6,305 nt of DNA from CAZPUS01 sp964589825 (lineage in GTDB: Bacteria; Fibrobacterota; Chitinivibrionia; Chitinivibrionales; WJKA01): NCBI GenBank assembly GCA_964589825.1, contig CAZPUS010000078.1, positions 1-6,305 on the forward strand, read 5' to 3'. The position numbers were made by a program, and so were the translations under genes. Below the pieces are notes generated by a model that saw nothing but the letters and a program-made list of their open reading frames with translations, did no database searches and was not told the origin of the DNA. Positions 1-6,303 of the stretch are shown piece by piece; the first letter of the stretch is position 1; each line of letters begins with the position of its first letter.

Positions 1-31
1 GGGTACCCCGGCGAATTCCGGTAAGTACGGC

Positions 32-823
32 CTACGCCTTTGCATCATTGCCTGCCTGATACGTTGAATGCGAATACAATGCGTTAGCAAGGCGGGCCGC
101 ATGCGCTCTCTCCTGCTGTGCCAAATAAGTAAAGGAATTGCGCATACCGGGAATATGGGCATGGCGCGCAAGTGCTTCATAGAATTCCGCCGTTTTCTCT
201 TCGTGTTGACGCGCCGCATCAAGCACCTCGGAATCGGCATCGCTGAGATGCAGTCCGGGCGGAAGTTGTGACGGTACATCCGACGCTGCGGTCTTGGTTC
301 CCGTGCCATGCGATTCATGCTGATCCGAAAGCCGATGCAGGGTCCGTACATGTTCGCGCTCCTGTCCGGCTAGTGATTGGTACAAGGTCCGAAGAGTGGC
401 CGACGATGTGGCACGCGCCGCGTCATCGTAATGTGCGGCAGTAGCATGTTCGAACGTAAGTGCGGCGTTTAGAGCCGCATGACTGAGAGGCCCCTGCATA
501 GATTCTGCAGCTGTGTTTGACAGCGGTTGTGCTGCCGTGGCATCGGGCCCGCGAACCGCGGAAAAAAGCAAAAATGCACCGAACGCGAAAAAAAGCAGCG
601 CCGCAGCGTACTGAATAATGTGGATCGGCAGCCACTGCTGAAGATACGATCCGGCAATAACCGCGATGAGCGTGGAAAGGATAAGAGCGCTCGCGGCACC
701 TGCAAAAATTGAAAATGGCGAGGAGGTTCCCGCTGATGCGGCCATTGCCGCAAGCTGGGTTTTATCTCCAAGTTCTGCCAGAAAAATCAATCCGAATGTG
801 CCTGCAAAAATCCGCCAGTCCAT
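32..823 (-). CDS. GDT1/UPF0016 half-transporter fused to a ferritin-like (rubrerythrin/erythrin-type) diiron domain
   Basis: This 263-residue protein has two recognisable parts. Residues 1-91 form one GDT1/TMEM165 (UPF0016) repeat: three hydrophobic segments (about 6-28, 37-60, 66-90) and the family signature E17-L-G-D-K-T22. Known members move Mn2+ or Ca2+ out of the cytoplasm, usually in exchange for H+. Full-size members carry two such repeats, so this one should work as a dimer. After an Ala/Ser-rich linker (92-115), residues 116-250 read as a four-helix ferritin-like bundle. Its ligand set looks complete: E125, E155-x-x-H158, E209 (in EKTAEFY) and E238-x-x-H241, the rubrerythrin/erythrin pattern. 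A second linker (170-195) separates the two helix pairs. The ATG is supported by GGAG seven bases upstream. I infer a membrane protein joining divalent metal transport to iron or peroxide sensing or oxidation. Domain assignments are from motifs only. The combined function is unproven. Confidence 0.88.
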   Translation of the reverse strand: MDWRIFAGTFGLIFLAELGDKTQLAAMAASAGTSSPFSIFAGAASALILSTLIAVIAGSYLQQWLPIHIIQYAAALLFFAFGAFLLFSAVRGPDATAAQPLSNTAAESMQGPLSHAALNAALTFEHATAAHYDDAARATSSATLRTLYQSLAGQEREHVRTLHRLSDQHESHGTGTKTAASDVPSQLPPGLHLSDADSEVLDAARQHEEKTAEFYEALARHAHIPGMRNSFTYLAQQERAHAARLANALYSHSTYQAGNDAKA

Positions 824-830
824 ATGCGAG

Positions 831-834
831 CTCC
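831..834 (-). promoter_or_regulatory. Ribosome binding site of the GDT1-ferritin fusion
   Basis: On the minus strand GGAG lies seven bases before the ATG at 823. This spacing is near optimal and supports that start. The ATG inside the same stretch (at 835-837 on the plus coordinates) is out of frame with the fusion gene. Confidence 0.7.
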
Positions 835-962
835 ATGTTGGTGATGGCGCAAAACAAAAAAAATGTACAAAAAAATCTGAGCTGAGCGGTTTTGTTTAGA
901 AAATCTGCAGCGATCCGCACTGTTCTTGCGTTCCCGAAACTGAAAAGCCAACCGATAAGGTC

Positions 963-1028
963 GAGCCATCATTTGTGAAAACGCAAAAACGGCACGGCTC
1001 ATGACTTCTTTCATCAAAACAATGGCTC
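963..1028 (-). repeat. Inverted repeat with competing arms in the leader
   Basis: On the minus strand GAGCCAT (1028-1022) is perfectly complementary to ATGGCTC (969-963), with 52 bases between them. A second GAGCC (1000-996) lies inside and can pair with the same GGCTC, with a wobble pair at each end. The two pairings exclude each other, as in switchable leader RNAs. The arms are short, so chance is a real alternative. Confidence 0.35.
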
Positions 1029-1105
1029 AATTCTGGTAAAATAGTATTGAACACCCACTGAAAGCTACTACAGAACAGCCTGCTGAAAATGATACATACA
1101 CGACA

Positions 1106-1126
1106 GCATAAAATAACGCGTTATGC
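1106..1126. repeat. Inverted repeat containing a 12-bp perfect palindrome
   Basis: GCATAA (1106-1111) and TTATGC (1121-1126) are inverted. They overlap the perfect palindrome ATAACGCGTTAT at 1113-1124. The element sits about 36 bases past the stop of the anchored protein. It could be an operator for the fusion gene or a weak 3'-end hairpin. On the minus strand only TTT follows the palindrome, so it is not a convincing intrinsic terminator. Confidence 0.4.
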
Positions 1127-1162
1127 CGTACGCTCAAACCAGATTGTAGCAAATGCGCTCTT

Positions 1163-2074
1163 TCAGCGACGAACAGTACGGTGGAAACGCTCGAGTTGAT
1201 TGTTTATCCACCTTCGTAAAAGCTTCTCCTGTATCCGGGGCTCATCCATAACCGTCAGTGTGTCGCCGCTCATCGCACGTTCTCTTCTGAAACCAACCAG
1301 TGCTTTTTTCACAAAAACCATCGTATTCTCTGCAGAAATGGTACGTGGACTTGCATATTCGCATTTAGCAAGATAATACAACGTAGCGGGAGCATATCCG
1401 TATATCTCCTTTACGTTCCTGATACCTTTATAATGTGCTCTGTCGAATGCATATACCCTGGTATGCACATCGCAATAAGGGTCCCAGCCAAGAAGTTCTG
1501 CCGCTTTGTTGTATTGTGCTACTGTTTTAGTCCTGCCATTTTTTTTCTCATCCGGGCTTACACTGCTGTCTGGCATCTGAAACAGAAAATTATGATAGAC
1601 AAAAAGAGATCGCATTACATGCGTGGCCCTGAGAAGCGATAACTTTGCCTCATTCTCTGCACGCTGCGCTCTCAGCCTTGCAAGCGCACGCCTGCAGGAA
1701 TCACTCATTCGTACAGTATAATTTCGTCTTTCAGATGTCACTTTTACGGTATCAATACCGGTTTGTATCGTATCCGCAGTATCCAGGCGTGCACGAACCC
1801 TCTTCAGCAGATCGCGCAGACTATCACAACAGGTCCATTGGGCTGAACCGACGTAGCTATCCGTCGTGTCATCCCGCTCATATTGCATCCGTGTGCGCAC
1901 CGTCAATAAAGTCTCCGCTGAAGAGACCGTTTTTTTAGCCGGTATACTATTGCGTACAACGGCATCCGAAACGTTGGGGTCTTTCGGCCTGTGAAAAAAC
2001 AACAGCAGTAACCATGTCATCATGGCAATAACAAAAATGATCAGTCCGATTGGCAGATAATACGCTCGTTTCAT
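1163..2074 (-). CDS. Unrecognised protein with a single N-terminal membrane anchor
   Basis: I do not recognise a family for this 303-residue protein. Residues 1-7 are short and basic (K2, R3), followed by one strongly hydrophobic segment at about 8-27. There is no signal-peptidase or lipobox motif, so it looks like an uncleaved anchor. The remaining 275 residues are polar and rich in Arg. They include a likely long helix at about 125-155 (RRALARLRAQRAENEAKL region), five cysteines (C82, C83, C127, C201, C238) and a Trp/Tyr-rich middle (W197 to Y227). The C-terminus (about 280-303) is strongly basic. Its ATG lies six bases after the stop of the upstream Xer gene, with no purine-rich ribosome binding site in the gap, so translation is probably coupled to xer. 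Reading frame, anchor and tight linkage make it a convincing gene. Its role is unknown. Which side of the membrane the large domain faces cannot be settled by eye. Confidence 0.8.
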   Translation of the reverse strand: MKRAYYLPIGLIIFVIAMMTWLLLLFFHRPKDPNVSDAVVRNSIPAKKTVSSAETLLTVRTRMQYERDDTTDSYVGSAQWTCCDSLRDLLKRVRARLDTADTIQTGIDTVKVTSERRNYTVRMSDSCRRALARLRAQRAENEAKLSLLRATHVMRSLFVYHNFLFQMPDSSVSPDEKKNGRTKTVAQYNKAAELLGWDPYCDVHTRVYAFDRAHYKGIRNVKEIYGYAPATLYYLAKCEYASPRTISAENTMVFVKKALVGFRRERAMSGDTLTVMDEPRIQEKLLRRWINNQLERFHRTVRR

Positions 2075-2080
2075 AGAAAG

Positions 2081-2977
2081 TCAGGCCCGGGGGTGTGCCT
2101 GTTTGTATGCCTTAAGAAGATGCGCTTTTGATACATGGGTGTACATCTGCGTGGTGGCCAGGGAAGAATGACCAAGCAACTCTTTTACTGCCCGTATATC
2201 CGCACCGTTATTTATCAGGTGGGTTGCATACGTATGTCGTAATACGTGTGGACTTCGTTTATAATCGTCGCTTACCCTCGAAAGCAGATCCCGTACTACA
2301 CGCTGTATCTGACGTCGTGAGAGTCGTGCTCCACGGTTGTTGGTAAACAGCGGTGATGACGAAGTGACGTATGTGCCGCGTTTTTTCAGGTATCGGTTCA
2401 CGATGGTAATCGATGTTGCGGTTATCGGTACGATACGTTGTTTCCCTCCTTTCCCGGTAACCTTTACCACTTTTTCCCGAAAATTGACATCACGAATATC
2501 GAGCGCATATACTTCAGAGAGCCGAATCCCACTGCCATACAAAAACTCGACAATGGCACAGTTTCGCAACGCGGTGGTCGAATCGTTTTTTGCGGACGGT
2601 GCCAGCTCACTGGTTTGATGCTGGGTTAGAAATGTCGGTATAGGCTGATCGAGTTTTGGAGTGATCAGTGCAGACGCCGGATTGTCCTGAAGATACCCCT
2701 GCCTTACACAAAACTTCGAAAATGAACGAAGCGTAGCCACTGTCCGTGCAATCGAGCGTGTTTTCAGTTTTTTTTCATGCAGGGAATAAAGGTATGCACG
2801 CATTACGGGGGCAGTTACGAGCTCGTTGACTGAATCGGAAGAAAAATTCTCGTGAGAATATGCGATGAATGCGCTGAGGTCGCGTCTGTATGCCTGCGCG
2901 GTAAGCTGAGAATAGCCGCGTTGCTTAAGACAATACGAGACGAATTCTTCTGATGCGCGCGTTGCGGGTATACCCAT
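2081..2977 (-). CDS. xer: Tyrosine recombinase of the XerC/XerD family
   Basis: This 298-residue protein matches the usual Xer length (about 295-305). Residues 7-95 form the N-terminal core-binding (SAM-like) domain and about 112-290 the catalytic domain. All catalytic residues are visible: R152 (in GSGIRLSE), K176 (in TGKGGKQR), H244 and R247 (in SPHVLRH), H270 (in ELLGHSS) and the nucleophile Y279 (in TTQMYTH). The C-terminus ends in AHPRA, as in classical XerC and XerD. Such enzymes resolve chromosome dimers at dif with FtsK, and some act in integration of mobile elements. The close match to housekeeping Xer and the absence of phage genes or an att-like repeat favour the chromosomal role. 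XerC versus XerD cannot be decided: GSGIRLSE with LDI is XerC-like, SPHVLRH is XerD-like. The ribosome binding site is weak (ACGAG about seven bases upstream). The anchored-protein gene follows six bases downstream. Confidence 0.95.
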   Translation of the reverse strand: MGIPATRASEEFVSYCLKQRGYSQLTAQAYRRDLSAFIAYSHENFSSDSVNELVTAPVMRAYLYSLHEKKLKTRSIARTVATLRSFSKFCVRQGYLQDNPASALITPKLDQPIPTFLTQHQTSELAPSAKNDSTTALRNCAIVEFLYGSGIRLSEVYALDIRDVNFREKVVKVTGKGGKQRIVPITATSITIVNRYLKKRGTYVTSSSPLFTNNRGARLSRRQIQRVVRDLLSRVSDDYKRSPHVLRHTYATHLINNGADIRAVKELLGHSSLATTQMYTHVSKAHLLKAYKQAHPRA

Positions 2978-3137
2978 TAAAAAACTCGTTATCAGCGGTT
3001 TGAGGCCAATTATTTACGGAAAAAATGCTGCCAAGAGATACAGTTTTTTCTGCGTCGGCGAACGACACTTTCACGTGCGGGATTAGCAGCACTATATTGT
3101 TCCCCGAAGCCGAGATCGCATTTAGCCTCTCTGTTTT

Positions 3138-3164
3138 GGTGATATAAATATACTATCTTTCACC
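3138..3164. repeat. Inverted repeat GGTGA/TCACC flanking an AT-rich core
   Basis: GGTGA (3138-3142) and TCACC (3160-3164) are perfect inverted arms around a 17-base AT-rich core with -10-like sequences on both strands. The layout resembles a regulator site over a promoter, but the arms are only five bases long. Confidence 0.35.
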
Positions 3165-3217
3165 TGTGTACGGTCCCGTCGCAGTCATAAAAATAGTACG
3201 TTTGCCGCATGCGTATT

Positions 3218-3238
3218 GTTATTACACACCGTGATAAC
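3218..3238. repeat. Imperfect inverted repeat upstream of the small gene
   Basis: GTTAT-TA-CAC (3218-3227) pairs with GTGATAAC (3231-3238) as eight base pairs with a two-base bulge and a three-base loop. It lies 30 bases before the start of the 47-residue protein and could be an operator or a leader hairpin. A chance match cannot be excluded. Confidence 0.35.
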
Positions 3239-3255
3239 CGCATTGACATCTAACC

Positions 3256-3259
3256 GGAG
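3256..3259 (+). promoter_or_regulatory. Ribosome binding site of the 47-residue protein
   Basis: GGAG lies nine bases before the ATG at 3269. This is an acceptable spacing and is the main reason to accept such a short reading frame as a gene. Confidence 0.6.
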
Positions 3260-3268
3260 ATGTGTCGG

Positions 3269-3412
3269 ATGGGAATCTATGACCGTGAATATATGAAAAA
3301 CGATGAAACCGCCCGCCGTGTCATGAAAAAGAAGACAAAACGCGTAACATGGTGGAAGCAGCTGCTTTTTAAGATGTGGGTCATCCTTCGCCGGCTTATG
3401 CCCGGCAAGTAA
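3269..3412 (+). CDS. Small basic protein, 47 residues, function unknown
   Basis: This short frame runs from ATG to TAA. The protein begins MGIYDREYMK, which resembles the MG-[IL]-YDR-[DE]-Y start I associate with some small or membrane-linked bacterial proteins; that link is from memory and loose. Residues 10-25 are dominated by Lys and Arg. Residues 26-44 form a hydrophobic, Trp-rich segment interrupted by basic residues (W28, W29, W37, with K30, K35, R41, R42). Counting side chains gives 14 basic and 4 acidic residues, about +10 net. The C-terminal half should be a cationic amphipathic helix able to lie on a membrane or bind nucleic acid. Support comes from the ribosome binding site, the non-random composition and its placement in an otherwise empty gap. 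It is the only plus-strand gene in the window, divergent from xer and convergent with the 941-residue gene. Function is unknown. Confidence 0.6.
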   Translation: MGIYDREYMKNDETARRVMKKKTKRVTWWKQLLFKMWVILRRLMPGK

Positions 3413-3427
3413 CCGACATTGGTTTTT
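3411..3427 (+). terminator. Possible weak intrinsic terminator after the small gene
   Basis: AACCG (3411-3415) can pair with TGGTT (3420-3424), including one G-U pair, with a four-base loop. A run of five T (3423-3427) overlaps the end of the stem. The stem starts in the stop codon and is short, so this is a tentative call. Confidence 0.25.
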
Positions 3428-3469
3428 CCGGCGAATTTCTTTGTTCGTAAAGAGCAGGCTATACCGACG

Positions 3470-6295
3470 TTATTTATTCTGCCCCTCCGGGAAATGCATC
3501 TCCAGCCCGTCTTCATGGTGCGGCCACCCGGTATCAAGACGTACACCGGTTCGTGAGAGCACGATCCTCGCTTTTTCAACCTCGGGGTTGTTGTCGAAAA
3601 ATGCCGGAATTGCACCGGGTGTAGAATAGTGATTCATGCATACAAAGAGCATGGCGGGCGCTTCGAGTCTCTCCGGATTGCACCACGGTACGATACGGCG
3701 TCCAAACCCCCTGGTTCCGCTGAACACCTCCTTTTTCTCCGGATTCCACTGTGCAAAAGTATAATACGTCTTCCCTTTTCCGTGCTGCTGATGCGACTGT
3801 TGGAGTACGTCTGCATCCAGACTGAGCCGCAATCTTCCCTCAACACTTTTAAATGCCCGCGTGCGCACAAGATTTCGTACATACCGCTCAGACATTCCCA
3901 GGGCGGATGCCACCTGCTGTTCCGCGTTATCCATTCCATAGCCGTACTTTGCCCGTACATAGTTGATTGCCACAAGGTGATTGAGATATCCCCGATGTGC
4001 CTTTGGCAACCGTGCCTTATCCGGGCTCTGACGATCTACAGGTTCCATCGTTCCATCAATTACTATGAGAATTCGATCATAATTCAATGTCCCGTAGTTA
4101 CTTGCGGTACTGAAAAGGTCCACTTTCATTGGATATATCTGCGTGGTATGCACTGCGTATTCATTAATGTTTTCGTCATCGCACATACGGGAAGAGATAC
4201 CTGCAAGAGATATATGTATGCCCTGCTCGAGCAACTCTTTCATAATAGGCGCAAGACAAAAGAGGCCGTACGTGATATTTGGTATAACGCGCACGCTTAT
4301 TTGCCGTTCAGTAAACCTTGTATAGAGAGAAATAAGCATGTCACGCAGATTATGCGCATGTGAAATATGCTGCGCATACATGTTTTCGACCAGCGGACCG
4401 ATGCAGGCGTTCATATCGGGATGAAGCGGTAATTCAGGCCAGGTGTCCCCTTTAACGCTACGCATGAGCTCTTCTGTATGTTCAAGAAACCGCAGCCACA
4501 GGTAGGTAATGGATGGATGTCCCGGGGCCTCTTTCCCATACCTGTAAATATGGGCAAACGTGGTAAAAACCAGATGCCGATCCAGACCGCGAAAAGGGTC
4601 ATAGGCAATCTCGCCTCGTGCGATCATCGAGCGTCGATGCGTAAGGTTGTCGTTTATGTGCGCTTCACGCGCTCCCGGTGGGTACTGCTGCAGACAATGC
4701 AGGATAATGTCGGTAAGGTAGACTCCGTGCTGCGTGCATTCCTTGAAAATTTCGAACACACTGCGGTAGTATCGCTGTTGCGAGACATCCATCAGGGTCT
4801 CTTCATAAAAATCGAGCGGACGTGCTTCACGGATGGATTCGATAAAACCGGGCAGCTCTTCATGAAGAATAAACGGAGCTCGGCGTACAAACCACTCTTT
4901 AAAAAGAAAATAATCCCGAATGAAACGTACCGAATCCCGCGCTTTCTGAAGCCTTTGTTTTATCAGAGAGCAACATTCGTTTTTTTTCGCAGCCACCACC
5001 GCAGAAAGTCCTTTCATTTCATGTTGCTGAAGCATTCGGGAGCTATAATAACGATACTCTTCACGACCAAAAATATCATCCGAATACTCCGGAGTAAGGT
5101 CACCGCAATGCGACAGTATACCCGTAATGCGGCCGAACCATTCATCATACCCGGCATGAATTTGCTGCAATCTGTTTATTCGTCTGACAAACCTGGTAAG
5201 GATATCATACGGTGACTCCTGCAGAGAATTCTCTGCCGCATCCTGGTTTATCGTCACCGTATAATCGGCCCCTATGCTGAATGTATGGCTAATTCCTTCC
5301 ATTTGCGCCCAGCTGCAGAGTCGATACAGCGAGTGTAGCATATCAACCATGTTGGTAATGCACAGGTACATGGTGTACATCTCACGCCGTGCTTTCTCAA
5401 AATGATACAACGTGTCGAAATATCTGAAATCTGACAGCTCCAGCGCATCGTTCACCATACGCCGGTGACAGAGGTCGATGGTATAATAATAGAGAATCGA
5501 CTCCTGCTCATGACACATGCGAAGCGGCATCGCCATCACATCGTCAAACGATGCACGTGCCGTAAGCGTATCGAGAATCCGCATTCTGATCGTAATATCC
5601 TTTTCTCCCAGTATGCACTTCATCAAAAAAGCATACGACACCGAACAATGCAGCATACGTAACGCATCGAGTACCGTATGCTTGAGATTGGCATCATCAT
5701 TATCCCATAGCGAGAGGATTTCCTGCAGTGTATCTTCCGTATACTCACCTGTTGATGCCAGAAGGTTTATATAGGCCGCTTCTCCCGCACGTGATACGAT
5801 ATGGCTGCGATTACGCCGTATCATCCCGAATGCGGCCTGTTTATCCACAAAAGTAAGGATCGTGTAAAAAAACGGTGCGTTGTACTGCTGGGGGTTCGAG
5901 TCTATCCTCCGGCTGATAAGTTGTAACCCAGCTTCTCCGGCCGCTACACCGATTGCATGCACGTGACGCCGTAAAGAGACGGGAATTTCACCATGAAAAC
6001 GACTCAGCACTACATCGAGCAGCTTCTGCAAGGACTGCATGTTAATATCATGACAACAAAAAAATGTACGCAGTATCGTGGTAAAAAGCCGTGCCGTCTC
6101 GTTCTTGTCTGATACGTCGATTCGCTTTGCAATACACAGAAGAATATCCTCGACCCATTCATACGGCAGCCAGCGAAGAAAGGAAAGCATGCGTCCCAGA
6201 CGGAGTGTGTCCTCTTTTGCAAGAGAAAACGACTCTCCCGTGTCGCGGCAAAGGCGATGGTCGATGGAATTAAGCTTGTTGTAGACAAACCCCAT
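3470..6295 (-). CDS. Large unrecognised protein, HEAT-like N-terminal region with C-terminal alpha/beta and possible HTH segment
   Basis: I cannot name a family for this 941-residue protein. No signal peptide or membrane segment is visible, so it is probably cytoplasmic. Residues about 35-290 are a succession of amphipathic helix pairs resembling HEAT-type repeats (for example 110-130 and 205-250). Residues 290-660 remain mostly helical, with many Tyr, Arg and His. Around 666-750 the pattern changes to strand-helix-strand (VRVIPN at 668-673, helix at 680-690, ISLAGIS at 695-701, then RILIVIDGT at 741-749), which looks like a Rossmann-type alpha/beta fold. Residues 789-812 (QQVASALGMSERYVRNLV region) could be a helix-turn-helix. 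The tail (840-941) is rich in Pro, Trp and His. The predicted ATG has GGGAGG only two bases upstream, and the frame stays open to the window edge, so the true start may lie beyond it. Repeat and fold assignments are visual inferences. Confidence 0.85.
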   Translation of the reverse strand: MGFVYNKLNSIDHRLCRDTGESFSLAKEDTLRLGRMLSFLRWLPYEWVEDILLCIAKRIDVSDKNETARLFTTILRTFFCCHDINMQSLQKLLDVVLSRFHGEIPVSLRRHVHAIGVAAGEAGLQLISRRIDSNPQQYNAPFFYTILTFVDKQAAFGMIRRNRSHIVSRAGEAAYINLLASTGEYTEDTLQEILSLWDNDDANLKHTVLDALRMLHCSVSYAFLMKCILGEKDITIRMRILDTLTARASFDDVMAMPLRMCHEQESILYYYTIDLCHRRMVNDALELSDFRYFDTLYHFEKARREMYTMYLCITNMVDMLHSLYRLCSWAQMEGISHTFSIGADYTVTINQDAAENSLQESPYDILTRFVRRINRLQQIHAGYDEWFGRITGILSHCGDLTPEYSDDIFGREEYRYYSSRMLQQHEMKGLSAVVAAKKNECCSLIKQRLQKARDSVRFIRDYFLFKEWFVRRAPFILHEELPGFIESIREARPLDFYEETLMDVSQQRYYRSVFEIFKECTQHGVYLTDIILHCLQQYPPGAREAHINDNLTHRRSMIARGEIAYDPFRGLDRHLVFTTFAHIYRYGKEAPGHPSITYLWLRFLEHTEELMRSVKGDTWPELPLHPDMNACIGPLVENMYAQHISHAHNLRDMLISLYTRFTERQISVRVIPNITYGLFCLAPIMKELLEQGIHISLAGISSRMCDDENINEYAVHTTQIYPMKVDLFSTASNYGTLNYDRILIVIDGTMEPVDRQSPDKARLPKAHRGYLNHLVAINYVRAKYGYGMDNAEQQVASALGMSERYVRNLVRTRAFKSVEGRLRLSLDADVLQQSHQQHGKGKTYYTFAQWNPEKKEVFSGTRGFGRRIVPWCNPERLEAPAMLFVCMNHYSTPGAIPAFFDNNPEVEKARIVLSRTGVRLDTGWPHHEDGLEMHFPEGQNK

Positions 6296-6297
6296 TA

Positions 6298-6303
6298 CCT
6301 CCC
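6298..6303 (-). promoter_or_regulatory. Strong ribosome-binding-like sequence too close to the predicted start of the 941-residue protein
   Basis: GGGAGG ends two bases before the ATG at 6295, against the usual five to nine. No in-frame stop lies between this ATG and the window edge. Either the site works poorly, or it is a chance match inside a gene that begins farther upstream. The next in-frame Met is residue 36. Confidence 0.4.

Larger units (their letters stand above)
824..1162 (-). other. Gene-free leader upstream of the GDT1-ferritin gene
   Basis: These 339 bases separate the stop of the anchored protein from the fusion gene, and both genes read leftwards. I see no convincing gene here. 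The part next to the fusion gene is unusual: on the minus strand, 856-875 is T7-GTACA-T8, just before the ribosome binding site. Farther upstream are a 7-bp inverted repeat (963-969/1022-1028) and a palindrome (1113-1124), listed separately. I find no clear sigma-70 promoter. TACTAT at 1042-1047 (minus strand) could be a -10, but it has no matching -35. Mn2+ exporters of this family are sometimes controlled by the yybP-ykoY riboswitch. I looked for its conserved core and did not recognise it. The length fits an independent promoter with a structured leader, but this is inference. Confidence 0.45.
2978..3268. other. Divergent intergenic region between xer and the 47-residue protein gene
   Basis: These 291 bases should hold the promoters of both flanking genes, which point away from each other. 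I find no credible ORF on either strand. Two imperfect inverted repeats (3138-3164 and 3218-3238) are listed separately. The AT-rich core at 3143-3154 offers TATAAA or TATACT on the plus strand and TATATT on the minus strand as possible -10 elements, but no good -35 sits at the right distance for either. TAACCG occurs twice, at 3235-3240 and 3251-3256, 16 bases apart. Confidence 0.4.

Noticed and set aside
1..31. GGTACC (2-7) and GAATTC (13-18) at the left edge, possibly cloning-vector or linker sequence
   Set aside because: Six-base sites occur by chance, and no longer vector sequence is recognisable. The 31 bases simply follow the stop codon of the fusion gene.
787..1017. 76-codon minus-strand frame overlapping the start of the GDT1-ferritin gene
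   Set aside because: Its composition (Phe, Arg, His, Gln-rich without pattern) looks like translated leader sequence. It overlaps a clear gene in another frame and has no supported ribosome binding site.
824..1162. yybP-ykoY manganese riboswitch
   Set aside because: Expected for some GDT1/MntP-type exporters, but I could not find its conserved core in this leader on the minus strand.
2081..2977. Integrase of a mobile element
   Set aside because: The protein matches chromosomal Xer in length and in its C-terminal AHPRA. No att-like repeat, tRNA, phage or conjugation gene is in the window.
3243..3248. Perfect TTGACA -35 hexamer upstream of the small gene
   Set aside because: The matching -10 position would fall at the start codon and reads CGGATG, so it cannot drive this gene as a normal sigma-70 promoter.
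3629..4363. 244-codon plus-strand frame
   Set aside because: It lies wholly antisense to the 941-residue gene and has a random, Cys/His/Ile-rich composition with no recognisable domain. It is a shadow frame.
4478..5215. 245-codon plus-strand frame
   Set aside because: It is antisense to the 941-residue gene, with no motif and a composition typical of a reverse-complement shadow.
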